Assembly: GCA_951802425.1 (NCBI GenBank)
Contig: OX637794.1
Coordinates: 868,001-932,000 of the forward strand
Reading direction: 5' to 3'
Source of the DNA: Clavaria fumosa
Lineage: Eukaryota; Basidiomycota; Agaricomycetes; Agaricales; Clavariaceae
Length of the DNA stretch: 64,000 nucleotides
A model generated the notes under the pieces. That model saw only the letters and a list, made by a program, of their open reading frames with translations. It made no database searches and was not told where the DNA came from. Positions within the stretch are counted from its first letter, which is position 1. Every line of letters starts with the position of its first letter. Shown one piece after another: positions 30,601 to 40,877 of this stretch. The translations under genes were made by a program, and so were the position numbers.

Positions 30601-32442
30601 TCAAACAAAAGACACCATGAGAGAGCGTGCTGCCTCAGGGTGTTTGCAGTGGAAGTCCGCGATGGCCTCGGCTGCGTCTTTCAGGTTCGTCTTAGGTTCC
30701 CATGTGTTGTCCTCATGGGGATAACCAGTCCATTTCATGAGGTACTGTAACTTCCATCTGTGTTTGCAACTTTTCAGCACCTCTTCCATGTCGTATTGTA
30801 GGTGGTCATCAATTAGTTCGGGGGGCGGGCGTTTGTCCAGTGTTTGATTAGGGAATTTGCCTTCTATATACGGTTTGAGCACCGCTTCGTTGAATACCGG
30901 GTGAATCTTCCACGTGACTGGCAGGTTGAGTCAATACACAGATGGTCCTACTTTTTCCACTACCATGAAGGGACCAACTCTTCTGTCTGTGAGTTTTTCC
31001 GATGGTCGCTCCATGTTCAGGTTTGTGGCATCTAGCCAAACCAGGTTCCCCTTTTTGTAGTCAAGTGTTTTTTTGTTTTTGTGTTTGTTGTAGGCAGTTT
31101 TCATGTATTGTGCAGCTTTTTCCATGGCTTTCTTTGCGTTTTCTCTGGCTTTCTGTAGTTTTGCGGCAAAGTCAGAGGCTTCTGGCATGTGTGGCATGTT
31201 GGGTAGGCTGATGTTCCCCATACAAGGGTGGAATCCATAATTTAGGTAGAAAGGACTATATTTAGTGGTGGAATGTTGTCGGTTGTTTAGAGCAAACTCC
31301 GCCATGGGTAACCAGTCTGACCAGTCATCTTGCATGAAGTCAACATACGATTGCAAGTATATCTTGATTTCTTGGTTCATCCTCTCAGTTTGTCTGTCAG
31401 TTTGTGGATGGTAAGCTGTACTTGGATTTCCTTTTATACTGATGATTCTGTAGAACTCTTCCATGAAGTTCAACACAAATTGAGACCCTCGGTCACTTAT
31501 TACTTTGCAGGGTACTCCATGGCTGCAAAGGACTCAGTCTCATAAGATCCTGGCTGCTCCCAGAGCTGTGAGTTTTGTATCTGTAGCCTCTAGCAAAGTC
31601 ATCTTCATAAGCTTGTCACATATCACGAGAATGGCATTGTGCATAGCAGATTTTGACAATGGCCCAATAAGGTCCCAAGTAATCGTGTGCCACGGACAAG
31701 GCAGTATCGCATGTGGGTGCAGAGGTGCACGTCATTTCATACGATCAGGTTTTGTTCTCTGGCATTTCTCACAACCAGCCATGTATTCTGTTACGTCCTC
31801 TTTCATTCCTGGCCAAGTGAATTGTCAAGCAATGCTTTCCAAGGTCTTTTTTTGGGTCCAGGGTGTCCTCCAAGTGGAGAGTTGTGCAACTCTATCAGGA
31901 CTTTGTGTACTAGATCTTGGGGTACCCAGACCCTTCCCTGGTGTCTGAAAAGTCCATCCACGCCTTTTTCGTAGGGCGTGGCCCTGGGTGGTACAGTGTT
32001 TGTGTGTGCTTCCAGTAATAGTTGGTCAATAGTCGGCTTGGGGATCAGTAATGTAGCAAGGCGATGAGTTGGGAAAACTTGTACAGTAGGTTTTTCATAT
32101 TTGTCTGTCCCCTCCCAATGGTCTGGTTGTCGGGACAGTGCGTCGGCCTTCATGTTTGTTTTTCTGGGTTTATACTTTACTTCAAAGTTGAAGCACTGTA
32201 ATTTTGAATGCCATCGCATCTGTCTGGGGTTGAGCTTCTGGCTTTTCTGGAAATATTGAAGATTCACATGGTCAGTATGGATTTCGAAGGGTTCCTTGAT
32301 GCCCAATAGGTAATGGTGCCACTCCTCTAGTCCTCGGATAATTGCCAGAAACTCTTTGTCATACATTGCGTAGTTCATCTCCACTGGGGAGAAGGTTTTC
32401 GAGATAAAGTCCACCAGTCACCAGATACCATCAGGCTGCTGT
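30601..32442 (-). pseudogene. Element A pol, 3' half: RNase H, integrase, chromodomain
   Basis: Minus-strand fragments. 32414-31803 has the end of RNase H (DKEFLAIIRGLEEWHHYL, HTDHVNLQYF, MKADALSRQPD) and the start of integrase. After a frameshift near 31800 the HHCC finger (CEKCQRTKPD) and DDE core follow, with stops, and 31476-30931 has the third catalytic segment (HPQTDRQTERMNQEI). 30882-30601 encodes a chromodomain (LQYLMKWTGYPHEDNTWEP), which makes this a chromovirus; chromodomains steer integration to modified chromatin. Several stops are TGA at Arg positions, including one at the B junction side (32417 region). Confidence 0.85.
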
Positions 32443-32731
32443 TATCAGACTGGGTCTCACACAACTTAAGCATAAGGTCATGACGACAATACTAAGATAA
32501 GGGGAAAAGAGTACAAAAATGGAAAGGACGCAGTATATATAGCAAGAGCCTCAGGACTTGCCAACTTTCCCACGCTCGGACGCTCGGATCACGTGATGCG
32601 CCCAGGCCCAGGTCATGTGATCTTATGATTATGTAATCTGACCACAGCCACAGGTCATGTGACCTTCCAACAACCCTCCCCAGTTTCTCCACAACTGCAC
32701 TTTGGGATGGCTTACATAAGTGATCCTAACA
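32443..32731 (-). repeat. 3' LTR of element B
   Basis: 289 bp, plus-strand TATCAGACTGGG to GATCCTAACA; on the element strand TGTTAGGATC to CAGTCTGATA. Preceded on the element strand by a polypurine tract. Confidence 0.93.
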
Positions 32732-32745
32732 TCACCCCCCTCTTA
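32732..32745 (-). other. Polypurine tract of element B
   Basis: AAGAGGGGGGTGA on the minus strand directly before the 3' LTR start, overlapping the pol stop codon (TAA at 32743-32745). Confidence 0.8.
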
Positions 32746-35700
32746 AGGCTGGGTGTCCCGACCAGCTAGCTTGGCCTTGTCAGGGTGGGAGAGGAAGAAG
32801 TCCCAGAGAAGCAATGTTATGTTAGTGAGGTTCCTACGGGGCTCCCAAGTGTTTTCCTCCACTGGATATCCCAACCACTTCACCAAGTACTTCACCCCAC
32901 ATCCCACCTTCTTAACATCAAGGATCGCCTCCACATCATACTCCAGGTGGTCATCATCAATCGTAGGGGGCGGAGGGGGAGGCAGGTTCTGAGAAGGGAA
33001 GGAAGGGGGGTGGTATGGTGTCAACAGCAACTCATTGAAGACCCGATGGATGTGCCAGGCCCGAGGGAGCTTGAGGCGATACCCAGCAGGTCCCACCTTC
33101 TCCTCAACTGCAAAGGGGCCTGCTCTCTTGTTGTCAAGCTTTTTACAGGGCCAGTCCATCTTCAAGTTTCTAGTATCCAGCCAGACCAGATCTCCCTCAG
33201 AGTACTCCCGACTTGGGCATTTCCCCTTATCGTAGCTCTTCTTCATCGCTGCCACTGCTTTCTCCATTGCCTCCTTGGCTGCTCTTCGGGACTCTGTGAG
33301 CTTAGCCATCCACTCATCTGCCGCCAGGTTCACCTCTGAAGGTGGGCGGAGCCCCCCATTCCATGGGTGTCATCCATAATCAAGGAAGAAAGGTGTCTGT
33401 CCTGTTGCTGAGTGCTCACGATTATTAAGAGCAAACTCTGCAGTGGACAACCATTCAGCCCAGTCATCCTGGAGATGGTCCACGTAAGCCCGGAGATAGA
33501 TCTCCATCTCCTGGTTCGCCCGTTCTGTCTGTCCATCAGTCTGCAGATGAAAGGCAGTACTTGGATTTGCCTTTACCCGGATCATGGAGTAGAACTCCTT
33601 CATGAAGCGGGACACGAACTGGGACCCCTGGTCACTCACAACCTTGTGAGGGACTCCATGGTCACGAAACACTCGATCCTGGAGGAGACGCGCCGCTCCA
33701 AGTCCTGTGAGGTCGAGCCCGATGGCTTCGAGCAGTGTCCGTTTTGTGAATTTGTCGACAATAACAAGGATGGCATTATGTCCACCGGAGAGGGGGAGGG
33801 GACCGACTATGTCCCATGAGATCACCAACCAGGGACCATCGGGCACCAGATGGGGGTGCAGTGGGGCAGCACGCTTGGTATGGTCGGGCTTCGTCCGCTG
33901 GCATGTCTCACACCCCTGGGCATACCGATCCACATCTTTTACCATGTCCGGCCACCAATAACCCTTCACTAGTGCTGCTCTCAACTTCCGGGGCCCAGGG
34001 TGTCCAGCAGCGGGGAGGTCATGCTCAAACTTGAGAACAGCCTCACGAGCTCCTAGGGGGACCCAAGTGACTATCCCCTTTCGCCAGAGTCCAGCACAAT
34101 CTCGTGTCCACTCATCATCAAGCTCCTCCGGCTTCTGTATGTGTACTGCACTATTTTTCTGGAGTAGTGTCTCCATTTCTGATGTGAATGACACACGGAC
34201 TTCTGTTTCCGGGAAAACCTGCACCAGTGCATCCTCCTCCACCATCTCTCCATAGTCTGGTCTCCAGGAGAGTGCATCTGCCTTTGTATTCGACTTGCCA
34301 GTGCAATACTTTATCTCAAAGTCAAAGCACTGGAGCTCTCCAACCCAACGAACCTGCCTCAGCTTCAACTTCTGGGGCTTCCAGAAGTACTGGAGGTTTG
34401 CATGGTCCGTCCAGATCTTGATTGTCTCCTCTGCTCCAATGAGGTATGCTTGCCACTCGCGAAGTGCCCAAATCACAGCCAAGAACTCCTTGTTGTACAC
34501 ATCATAGTTCTTCTCAGCTGCAGTGAGGGCCTTGGAGATATAGTCAACAACTCTCCAGGTTCCATCTGTCTGCTGCTGCGAGAGCACTCCACCAGTTGCC
34601 AGGTTGCTTGCATCTGTCTCTACCTTCCATCTCCCTTTGTCCTGAGGCAGAGCCAAGACTGGGGCCGATACGAGTGCCTGGCAGAGATCTCGGAAGGCTG
34701 CTTCCTCCTCCTCCTCCCATTTCCATGAAACATTCCCAGTCAGCCAGAAGAGTGGCTTTGCCCGGGCAGAAAGATTCGGGATGTGCCGGCAGAGGTAGTT
34801 CAGCATCCCATTGAACCTCTGGACATCCTTCACATTCTTAGGATGTGGCCAATCTCGGACTGCCACACCCTTGGCTGGATCATGCTCTAGTCTGTTGTGG
34901 GAGATCTTCATCCCCAGGAAGATGATCTCACTCTTCTCAAACTCACATTTACTGAGTTTGAGACACAACCCATTCTCTCCAAACTTCCTCAAGACCCGAT
35001 CCATCCAGTACCGGTGTGTAGCCAAGTCCTCTGCAAACACAATGACATCATCCACATAGGCCCTCACATGTCCTCCTGCAATCTCCTCCCTCAACACATG
35101 ATTCATGAAGCATTGGAAGGTAGCAGGGGCATTCTGCAGTCCAAACCACATGACAGCTGGTTCAAAGAGTCCACGGGGTGTCAGGAAGGCGCAGCGGTGC
35201 TGGTGCTCAGGCCAGACCTGCATAGATGGGAAACCTCCCTTTGCATCGATCTTAGAGTAGATTGATGCTCCTTTAAGCACATCCACTGTGTCTCGGATGT
35301 GGGGGAGGGGGTACTTGTCTGTGATCAGGTGTGCATTCAGCCTCGAGTAGTCGATGATTGGCCGCAGTTTGTCCTTCTCATGTTTGAAGAAGAAGGGGCT
35401 GGCATACGGGGATTTCGAGGGCCGGATTCGTCCAGAAGCAAGCTGCTCATCCACCCAACGGTTCATCTCCACCATCTCCTGCCGTGTCAAAGAATACAGC
35501 TTGGAGGAGAGGTGCTCAGGGTCCTTTTTGAACTTGATCTTAATATCGAAGTCTGGTTGGGAGTGGGGAAGTTCATCCCACTTCGCTTCACTAAACACCA
35601 AAGGGTAGCGGCTGGGCCAATCGGGGGTAGGGCCAGAGTTGGGAAAACGGGTGTCCAGAATACTTGTGGATGCAAGGGTACTCATTTTCAGGGGCACATT

Positions 35701-36963
35701 ATACATGGTGATTGGGTTCAGCAGGAGAGATGGCTCCAGTCCCACTCCTTTTGCCCACTCCAAATCCATGAAGCAGTTGGTGCACCCTGAGTCAACAAGG
35801 GCCTTCATTGTGGTCCCTTTGCCAGTGCTGAAAGCCTCCAAGTGCACCTGGATGGCTAGCTCTCATGGCACATGTTTCCGCACTTCTGGCTGCACTCTGG
35901 TTAGGCGCTCTGCCAGTCTCACTTCCTCCTTCACCTCAGCCCCAATTCGGGTATGTCTCCGCTGCAAGATGGTATATCAGGGTATACTTGCAACAGGCAC
36001 AGGGATGGAAAGGGGGCTGGCACACTTCTTCTCTCCAGTGGGAGTCCTCCTCTCTCTCTCACACAGCTCTATGCAGGCTCGGAGCTGTGCAATCTCTTTC
36101 TCATATCCCTCCGCCATTTGGGGGGCACATGGTGCTGCCCGGGTTTGGGCCTTTGGGACCTGCAGACATGTATCAGGCAGGGGGCAGAAACGGACAGCAT
36201 GGCCAGTCTGGTGGCATCGGAAACAACATCTCTCATCAGCAGGGGCCCATCCTCGGGCCATGGCCACATCCGGAGTACACAGCAGAGGGGTCACAAGAGG
36301 TCGCAAAATGGTCACGGCAGGTCGCGGTAGGGTCGCGGTGGGTCGCGCGGGGGTTGCAATGGGTTGCAGTGTCCGTTCCATGACTATTGCGTCAAATCAC
36401 CTTTGCTGGGCATCCAGTCTTTCTGCCAGCACTTTCCATTCTCCATAAGTCTCTGGCATTGGGGAGACACCATAGATCCTCTCCACCAACCTCCTACTCA
36501 AGTTCAACTCCAGCCAATGGACCAGGATTCCTGAGTCCTTTTCTGCACTCAACTCCGCCTGTTGGAACAGCATCTCGAATCTCGTGAAGAACTCTGGTGC
36601 CATCATGGCACCCTGTTTCAACCCTGCAATATCGGCAAGGGCAGTCACACAGTTGTTCGGGTCATCAAACGCCTGCTTCATCTCCTCCACAAACTCCACC
36701 CAGGTTCTGGCCTCGCCACTACCCAGGATCTCTTCCACTTTCATATTCGCCCATTCAGCAGCGAATCCATCTCCAGTAATTTTGCTCAAAGCAAAGAGGA
36801 CCTTCACCAGGTCCGTAGCATAGGTAGTCGGGTTCGCCATAAACAAGAGGCAAAGTGATCGGAGGAACGTACAGAAGTTCCTTTTCTGCCCATCAAAGGG
36901 GGCAACAGATAGGTCAAGCCTCATAGGTTGGGCTACAGGCGGGGCGACATGGTCTGCCATCAC
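32743..36963 (-). pseudogene. Element B gag-pol single frame with four TGA stops
   Basis: All parts lie in one frame from the Met at 36963 to the TAA at 32743. Gag (36963-36400) is followed by a CCHC knuckle CFRCHQTGHAVRFC, protease with VDSGCT, RT with PPPP-less core PYASPFFFKHEKDKLRPIID and the active site AYVDDVIVF, RNase H (VETDASNLATGGVLSQQ, WTDHANLQYF), integrase HHCC and DDE (SWDIVGPLP, VVSDQGSQF, TDGQTERANQEME), and a C-terminal chromodomain (VKYLVKWLGYPVEENTWEP). In-frame TGA codons at 36397-36399, 35977-35979, 35863-35865 and 33370-33372 interrupt it; each falls where Arg is likely. There is no frameshift. Otherwise all catalytic residues are present, so inactivation looks recent. 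Confidence 0.9.
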
Positions 36964-37521
36964 AGGCCCTGGATACTGTAAATAAAGTTCTGGGCCTTGG
37001 GCACTCAGGATTTCTTCGATCTCTTAACAGTCCTGTCCTCTTAGGCTGCTCTTCTGTGTACTTATGTACCTATAGAACTCTTATTCTATGAAACTTTTGT
37101 TAATGTGGGGCCTGAATGGTGTCCCAGGTGGTCGCTCCACAACTCCTAATGAGTTGCCCATGCGCCCTTCTGACAATGGTCACAGAGCAAGGGCCCTGTC
37201 CACTGGACCAGGAAACTACAGAAAGACTATGTAGGGGCCTTTCCTTGCCCTGTACACTACACGATTCACTGGTACGTAGCTGTAAAACAAAGTTCCGGGC
37301 CTTGGGCACTCGGTATCACTTGGGGAGGGTCACAGTTGACTTCCTCCTGGTCTGGTCACATGTATCTACACACAGTAAAATTTCGCGCAGTTCTGTTACA
37401 CACCATGGGCAGGGTAAAGGAGAAGAGGATGATAGGGGCTGAGCTGTGACAATGTGTCACAGTTTGAAATTAAGGGTCCAGGCTAGCCGGGTTAGGACAC
37501 GGGGCTAGGGTGGACAGGTGG

Positions 37522-37532
37522 ATCTTAGTATT
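37522..37532 (-). other. Self-complementary primer-binding site of element B
   Basis: On the element strand, AATACTAAGAT begins one base after the 5' LTR and is perfectly complementary over 11 nt to ATCTTAGTATT inside the LTR (plus-strand coordinates 37579-37589). That LTR segment lies 36-43 bp downstream of a TATATATA box (37625-37632), where the transcript should start. This is the layout of Tf1-type self-priming, in which the 5' end of the mRNA folds back to prime reverse transcription instead of a tRNA. No tRNA-like primer site is seen here. Confidence 0.65.
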
Positions 37533-37533
37533 A

Positions 37534-37822
37534 TATCAGACTGGGTCTCACACAACTTAAGCGTAAGGTCATGATGACAATACTAAGATAAGGGGAAAAG
37601 AGTACAAAAATGGAAAGGACGCAGTATATATAGCGAGAGCCTCGGGACTTGCCGACTTTCCCACGCTCGGACCCTCGGATCATGTGATGCACCCAGGCCC
37701 AGGTCATGTGATCTTATGATTATGTAATCTGACCACAGCCACAGGTCATGTGACCTTCCAACAACCCTCCCCAGTTTCTCCACAACTGCACTTTGGGATG
37801 GCTTACATAAGCGATCCTAACA
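37534..37822 (-). repeat. 5' LTR of element B with TATA box
   Basis: 289 bp, same ends as the 3' LTR. Contains TATATATA at 37625-37632, the likely promoter. Differs from the other LTR at nine sites; eight are transitions and each of those eight changes CpG to TpG or CpA. Confidence 0.93.
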
Positions 37823-37827
37823 GCTGT

Positions 37828-39298
37828 TGAGATAGTACTCCCCCCATGGCATAGTTACTCACGTCTACTTCCATCTTCCATCCTGTGGGATGGCCAGCAC
37901 CATGTCACTCTGCAGTATGTCGATCAGGCACCTCCAGGCATGTTCTTGCCGGTCCGTCCAGATATATGGTGTGCCATCGCTCAAGAGTTTGTACAATGGT
38001 TTAGCAATAGTGGCGAATCCTTGTATGAACCTTTGGAAATAGTTCAACAACCCAATTCCTTGCTGGAGAGCATGTTTGTTCTTTGGTATGGGCCAGTCAG
38101 CTATCCCTCTGCATTTTTTGGGTGAGTGTCGAATATTCCCTTTTGAGATTAACAATCCTAAGAATGTGACCTCTGACTGTTCTAGTTTGCATTTTGACTC
38201 TCAGATGCAGAGGTCATTTTCTTGGAGTATTCTGAGCACTTCATGTAGTAGGCGTCAATGTTCTTCGACCGTCTCTGTTGCGATAAGGATGTTGTTGATG
38301 TATACGAATACTTTCCCAGTAGCTAGCAGTGTATGCAGGATGTAGTTCATTCTTTGTTGGAAGACCAATGGGGCATTCATCAGTCCGAATTGCATGACGG
38401 TGGGCCATACTGTGCTGTATTTGGTAATTATTGCAGCCAGGTGTTGTGCCCATTCAGCCATTGCGACATTCCAGTAGCCCCATTCCACGTCAATGCTTGT
38501 GAATACCTCAGCTTTCTTTAGGCTCGCTATGGTTTCATCGATCCTGGGTAACGGGTATATGTCCTTCACACAAAAGGAGTTGAGGCACTTGTAGTCAATG
38601 ATGGGTTGTAGTTTGTCCCCCTCGTCTTTGAAGAAGATCGGGCTCACATAGTCCGATTCTCCCCAGACTAGTCAGCCATTTTCCAGGTTCTCTTTGAGCC
38701 ATGCTTTTAGAGCCTCATCCTCTTTACTGGTAAGTGGGTAGACCTTCAAGCGTAGGAAGCCAGGATCATTTTTAAATTTGATCTCGTAGTCAATTCCAGG
38801 TAGGGACTTAGGTAGCTTCTGGCCAGTTTTCCCTGTGAATACTTGGGGGTATAACGCTTTCCAATTGGGTGCGGTCATCGTATTGTGCAGGTTCTGGAAG
38901 CCATAGCCATAATCCACAATATGACAATCTTTCTTTTTGCATTTGTCAAAGTGGATACACTTCTCAAACCATTGGATGCTGGGGTCATGGTATCAGAGCC
39001 AGTCGTGTTCTAAAATTGCGCAGTGTCCAGTGACTCGACCTAATAAGAACTGCTTGATTTCCACATGGCCCCCTATGTTGAGGCGGAGAGTCACAGAGTG
39101 TTTGAAAGCTCCACAGACATTTATTGACCCATCGATGTTCTTGAAAACTACAGGGGTGTCCAGTTTTGTAAGGTTCATCTTTTTACTGAGGGCCCATCCC
39201 AGGTCCATGACAGACATGGTACAACTGGAGTCAATCAGTAGCTTGATGTCGTAGGTGTCTTTGGTATCCCATGTGGTAACATGTCCTGGCATGTCCAA
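37828..39298 (-). pseudogene. Element A pol, 5' half: protease, reverse transcriptase, start of RNase H
   Basis: Minus-strand fragments. 39298-38993 is the aspartic protease (IDSSCTMSVMDLGWA, then EHDWL followed by TGA). 38917-38672 leads into RT. 38647-38255 has DEGDKLQPIIDYKCLNSF, GLMNAPLVFQQRMNYIL and FVYINNILI, where the catalytic YxDD is changed to YINN, so RT is dead. 38155-37865 holds the RT thumb and start of RNase H, continuing to the B insertion. Stops between fragments are mostly TGA at Arg positions. Confidence 0.82.
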
Positions 39299-39513
39299 TT
39301 GTCATTCTCCTCCTTTTCCATATATGATTTTAGGGTCAGACTCCCAGTGTACATCATCATTGTATCCTGGCAGTTCCTTAGAGGTAAGGTCTTTGAGGGT
39401 GTGCTTGGTCCTCTCAGCCTCTTTCGTCAAAGGGAAGAATGGTGTTTCATTGGCAACTTGGTTTACATGATGGCAGTGGGCAGGAACAATATATATGGAT
39501 CCATCTTTAGCAC

Positions 39514-40113
39514 TCAAGCGGATCCTTGCTGAAAATCCTGCGATTCGTTGGTCATGGTGGCGTCGGCAGTGGGTCCTGGAGTGGGCGCTTGGGGCCTTCC
39601 TTGGATGTGCAATTGGTCTCTCAATTGCACTATCGTGTTTTCCATTTCTTCAAAATCATTTTGCCCAGTGGTAGAGGCCGCGTATGAGGGATTGAATGAC
39701 GTTAGGGAGGTCGGGTGTGAGGCAGGGTATGCTGGGACAGGGTAAGGGGAGAGAGGCGGTGGCGTGTAGTATCTGGGTGGTGAGCGCATTTCAAATGCGC
39801 TGCCCATTCTTGCTTGCTGTCGGGGGGTAGCGCGTTGCTGGGGTGGTTCGGGGCACAACCGTGCAGGGTGGCCAACCTGTCTGCAATTATAGCAGATCAG
39901 GGGGCGGCGGGGGCCGGTCCCTCGACTGGTGTCCATTGGGGTACCCTGCCTGGTACCAGGTGGGGCCTGTGTATTCCACTGCCTGGGAGGTAGTGCCTGC
40001 TGTTGTTGTTGTTGCTGTTGTGGGCATGGTTGCCACTGTGTGCGCTGCGGCTGAGGTGGTGCTGGGCCCCATTGGCCTGGTCCTTCCCATACTGTCTGCA
40101 GTTGCCACTGTGG
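39514..40113 (-). pseudogene. Element A gag, C-terminal part
   Basis: Minus-strand frame with a Gln/Pro-rich segment (seven Gln in a row near 40000) leading to MDTSRGTGPRRPLI and the CCHC zinc knuckle CYNCRQVGHPARLC, then a Pro/Ser-rich tail. The reading stops abruptly at about 40113 where repeat E begins, so the capsid-like half is missing. Confidence 0.75.
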
Positions 40114-40877
40114 AGTACCGTAAGTACATGCAAGACTTTATATATGTATGTACAGAGAGTATAACAGAAACGGAAAAGTACAGAGGTCACCAAGTGACAG
40201 AACTATAGTAGTACGGGGTATGGTCAGTCATAAAGTGACTATGGACATGTTCTACTAAGGTCGCGAGGGGTAAGGGAAACATAAGTAAGGTCACGAACCT
40301 GACTGGTCATGGGTCACGACTTAGTTAAATAATCATATGGGTAACTATAGTTACAAAGAGATGCTTTGGTCATAATTATCATAGTTATAGATGACTGGGG
40401 AGAAGAAAGGAAGCATAATTCGAAGTAGTGCTCAACTGGCCATCGGTGGTGTGTTTCATCGTTAAGGTCGTGAGGTCCATGCATGCGGTCACGTGGATGG
40501 TGGTAGTGACACAGGTGACGCTTGGGCGGAAGTCACATGGATAACGCTGGTAATGCGGGCAATGCTAGTGGCGTCGGTGGTGCCGCATGGCAAGTCATGT
40601 GCCAGCTGAGGAAGATTGCATAACTGCGTGTCGCACCTCGATTTGGCAGGTTCGGGTGGTAGACACATGTAGGGTAAGGTGGCAGGAGGTGATGCGAGTA
40701 GAGTATGATAGTCGCGAGTGTCGTGTGAATGCGGGAGAGGTCGGGGAGGCTTCTGGAAGGGGATGGCAGGTTCCGGAAGTGTGTAGAGGAGTTCGCGAGG
40801 TTGTAGAGGGATGTCAGGAGGTTCGTAGGTGCTGGTAAAGTCGGTTTGGGCAAGGGAAAAATGGATGGGTCCTGACA
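40114..40877 (-). repeat. Truncated inverted copy of LTR-like repeat E
   Basis: Reverse complement of 49696-50610, recognisable over its whole length, with the terminus TGTCAGGACCC at 40877 on the minus strand. The other end is broken at about 40114 within element A gag. It lies exactly between gag of A and gag of C, and so marks the rearranged joint of the two elements. Confidence 0.8.

Larger units (their letters stand above)
32443..37822 (-). mobile_element. Ty3/gypsy chromovirus B, near full-length, nested in A
   Basis: 5380 bp with two 289-bp LTRs and a perfect 5-bp target duplication GCTGT (32438-32442 and 37823-37827). Removing B and one duplication restores a continuous RNase H reading of A across the junction, proving the nesting. 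Internal parts: 11-nt self-complementary primer site next to the 5' LTR, one gag-pol frame of about 1400 codons with four TGA stops, and a polypurine tract before the 3' LTR. The LTRs differ at nine positions (about 97 percent identical), so insertion is relatively recent. Confidence 0.93.
29458..40113 (-). mobile_element. Ty3/gypsy chromovirus A, split by element B and truncated at its 5' end
   Basis: Minus-strand element reading right to left: gag C-terminus (40113-39514), protease, RT, RNase H, integrase, chromodomain (to 30601), an extra frame (30478-29729), polypurine tract and 3' LTR (29458-29690). Element B lies inside the RNase H region at 32443-37822. The gag N-terminus, primer-binding site and 5' LTR are missing, replaced at about 40114 by a truncated copy of repeat E. 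Many internal stops, mostly TGA, and frameshifts show it is inactive. Confidence 0.85.

Noticed and set aside
33412..35790. Plus-strand open frames across element B
   Set aside because: Antisense shadows of the pol frame, with no independent domain.
32743..36963. Four UGA codons in B as programmed readthrough or UGA recoding
   Set aside because: A single gag/pol stop could be readthrough, but four dispersed UGAs, one in integrase, plus the same pattern in unrelated elements and CpG-only LTR differences, fit mutation better.
38988..39000. TGGTATCAGAGCC, a classic initiator-Met tRNA primer-binding site sequence
   Set aside because: It is on the wrong strand and inside A protease coding sequence (reverse complement encodes the DWL-stop-YH region), far from any LTR, so it is a coincidence.
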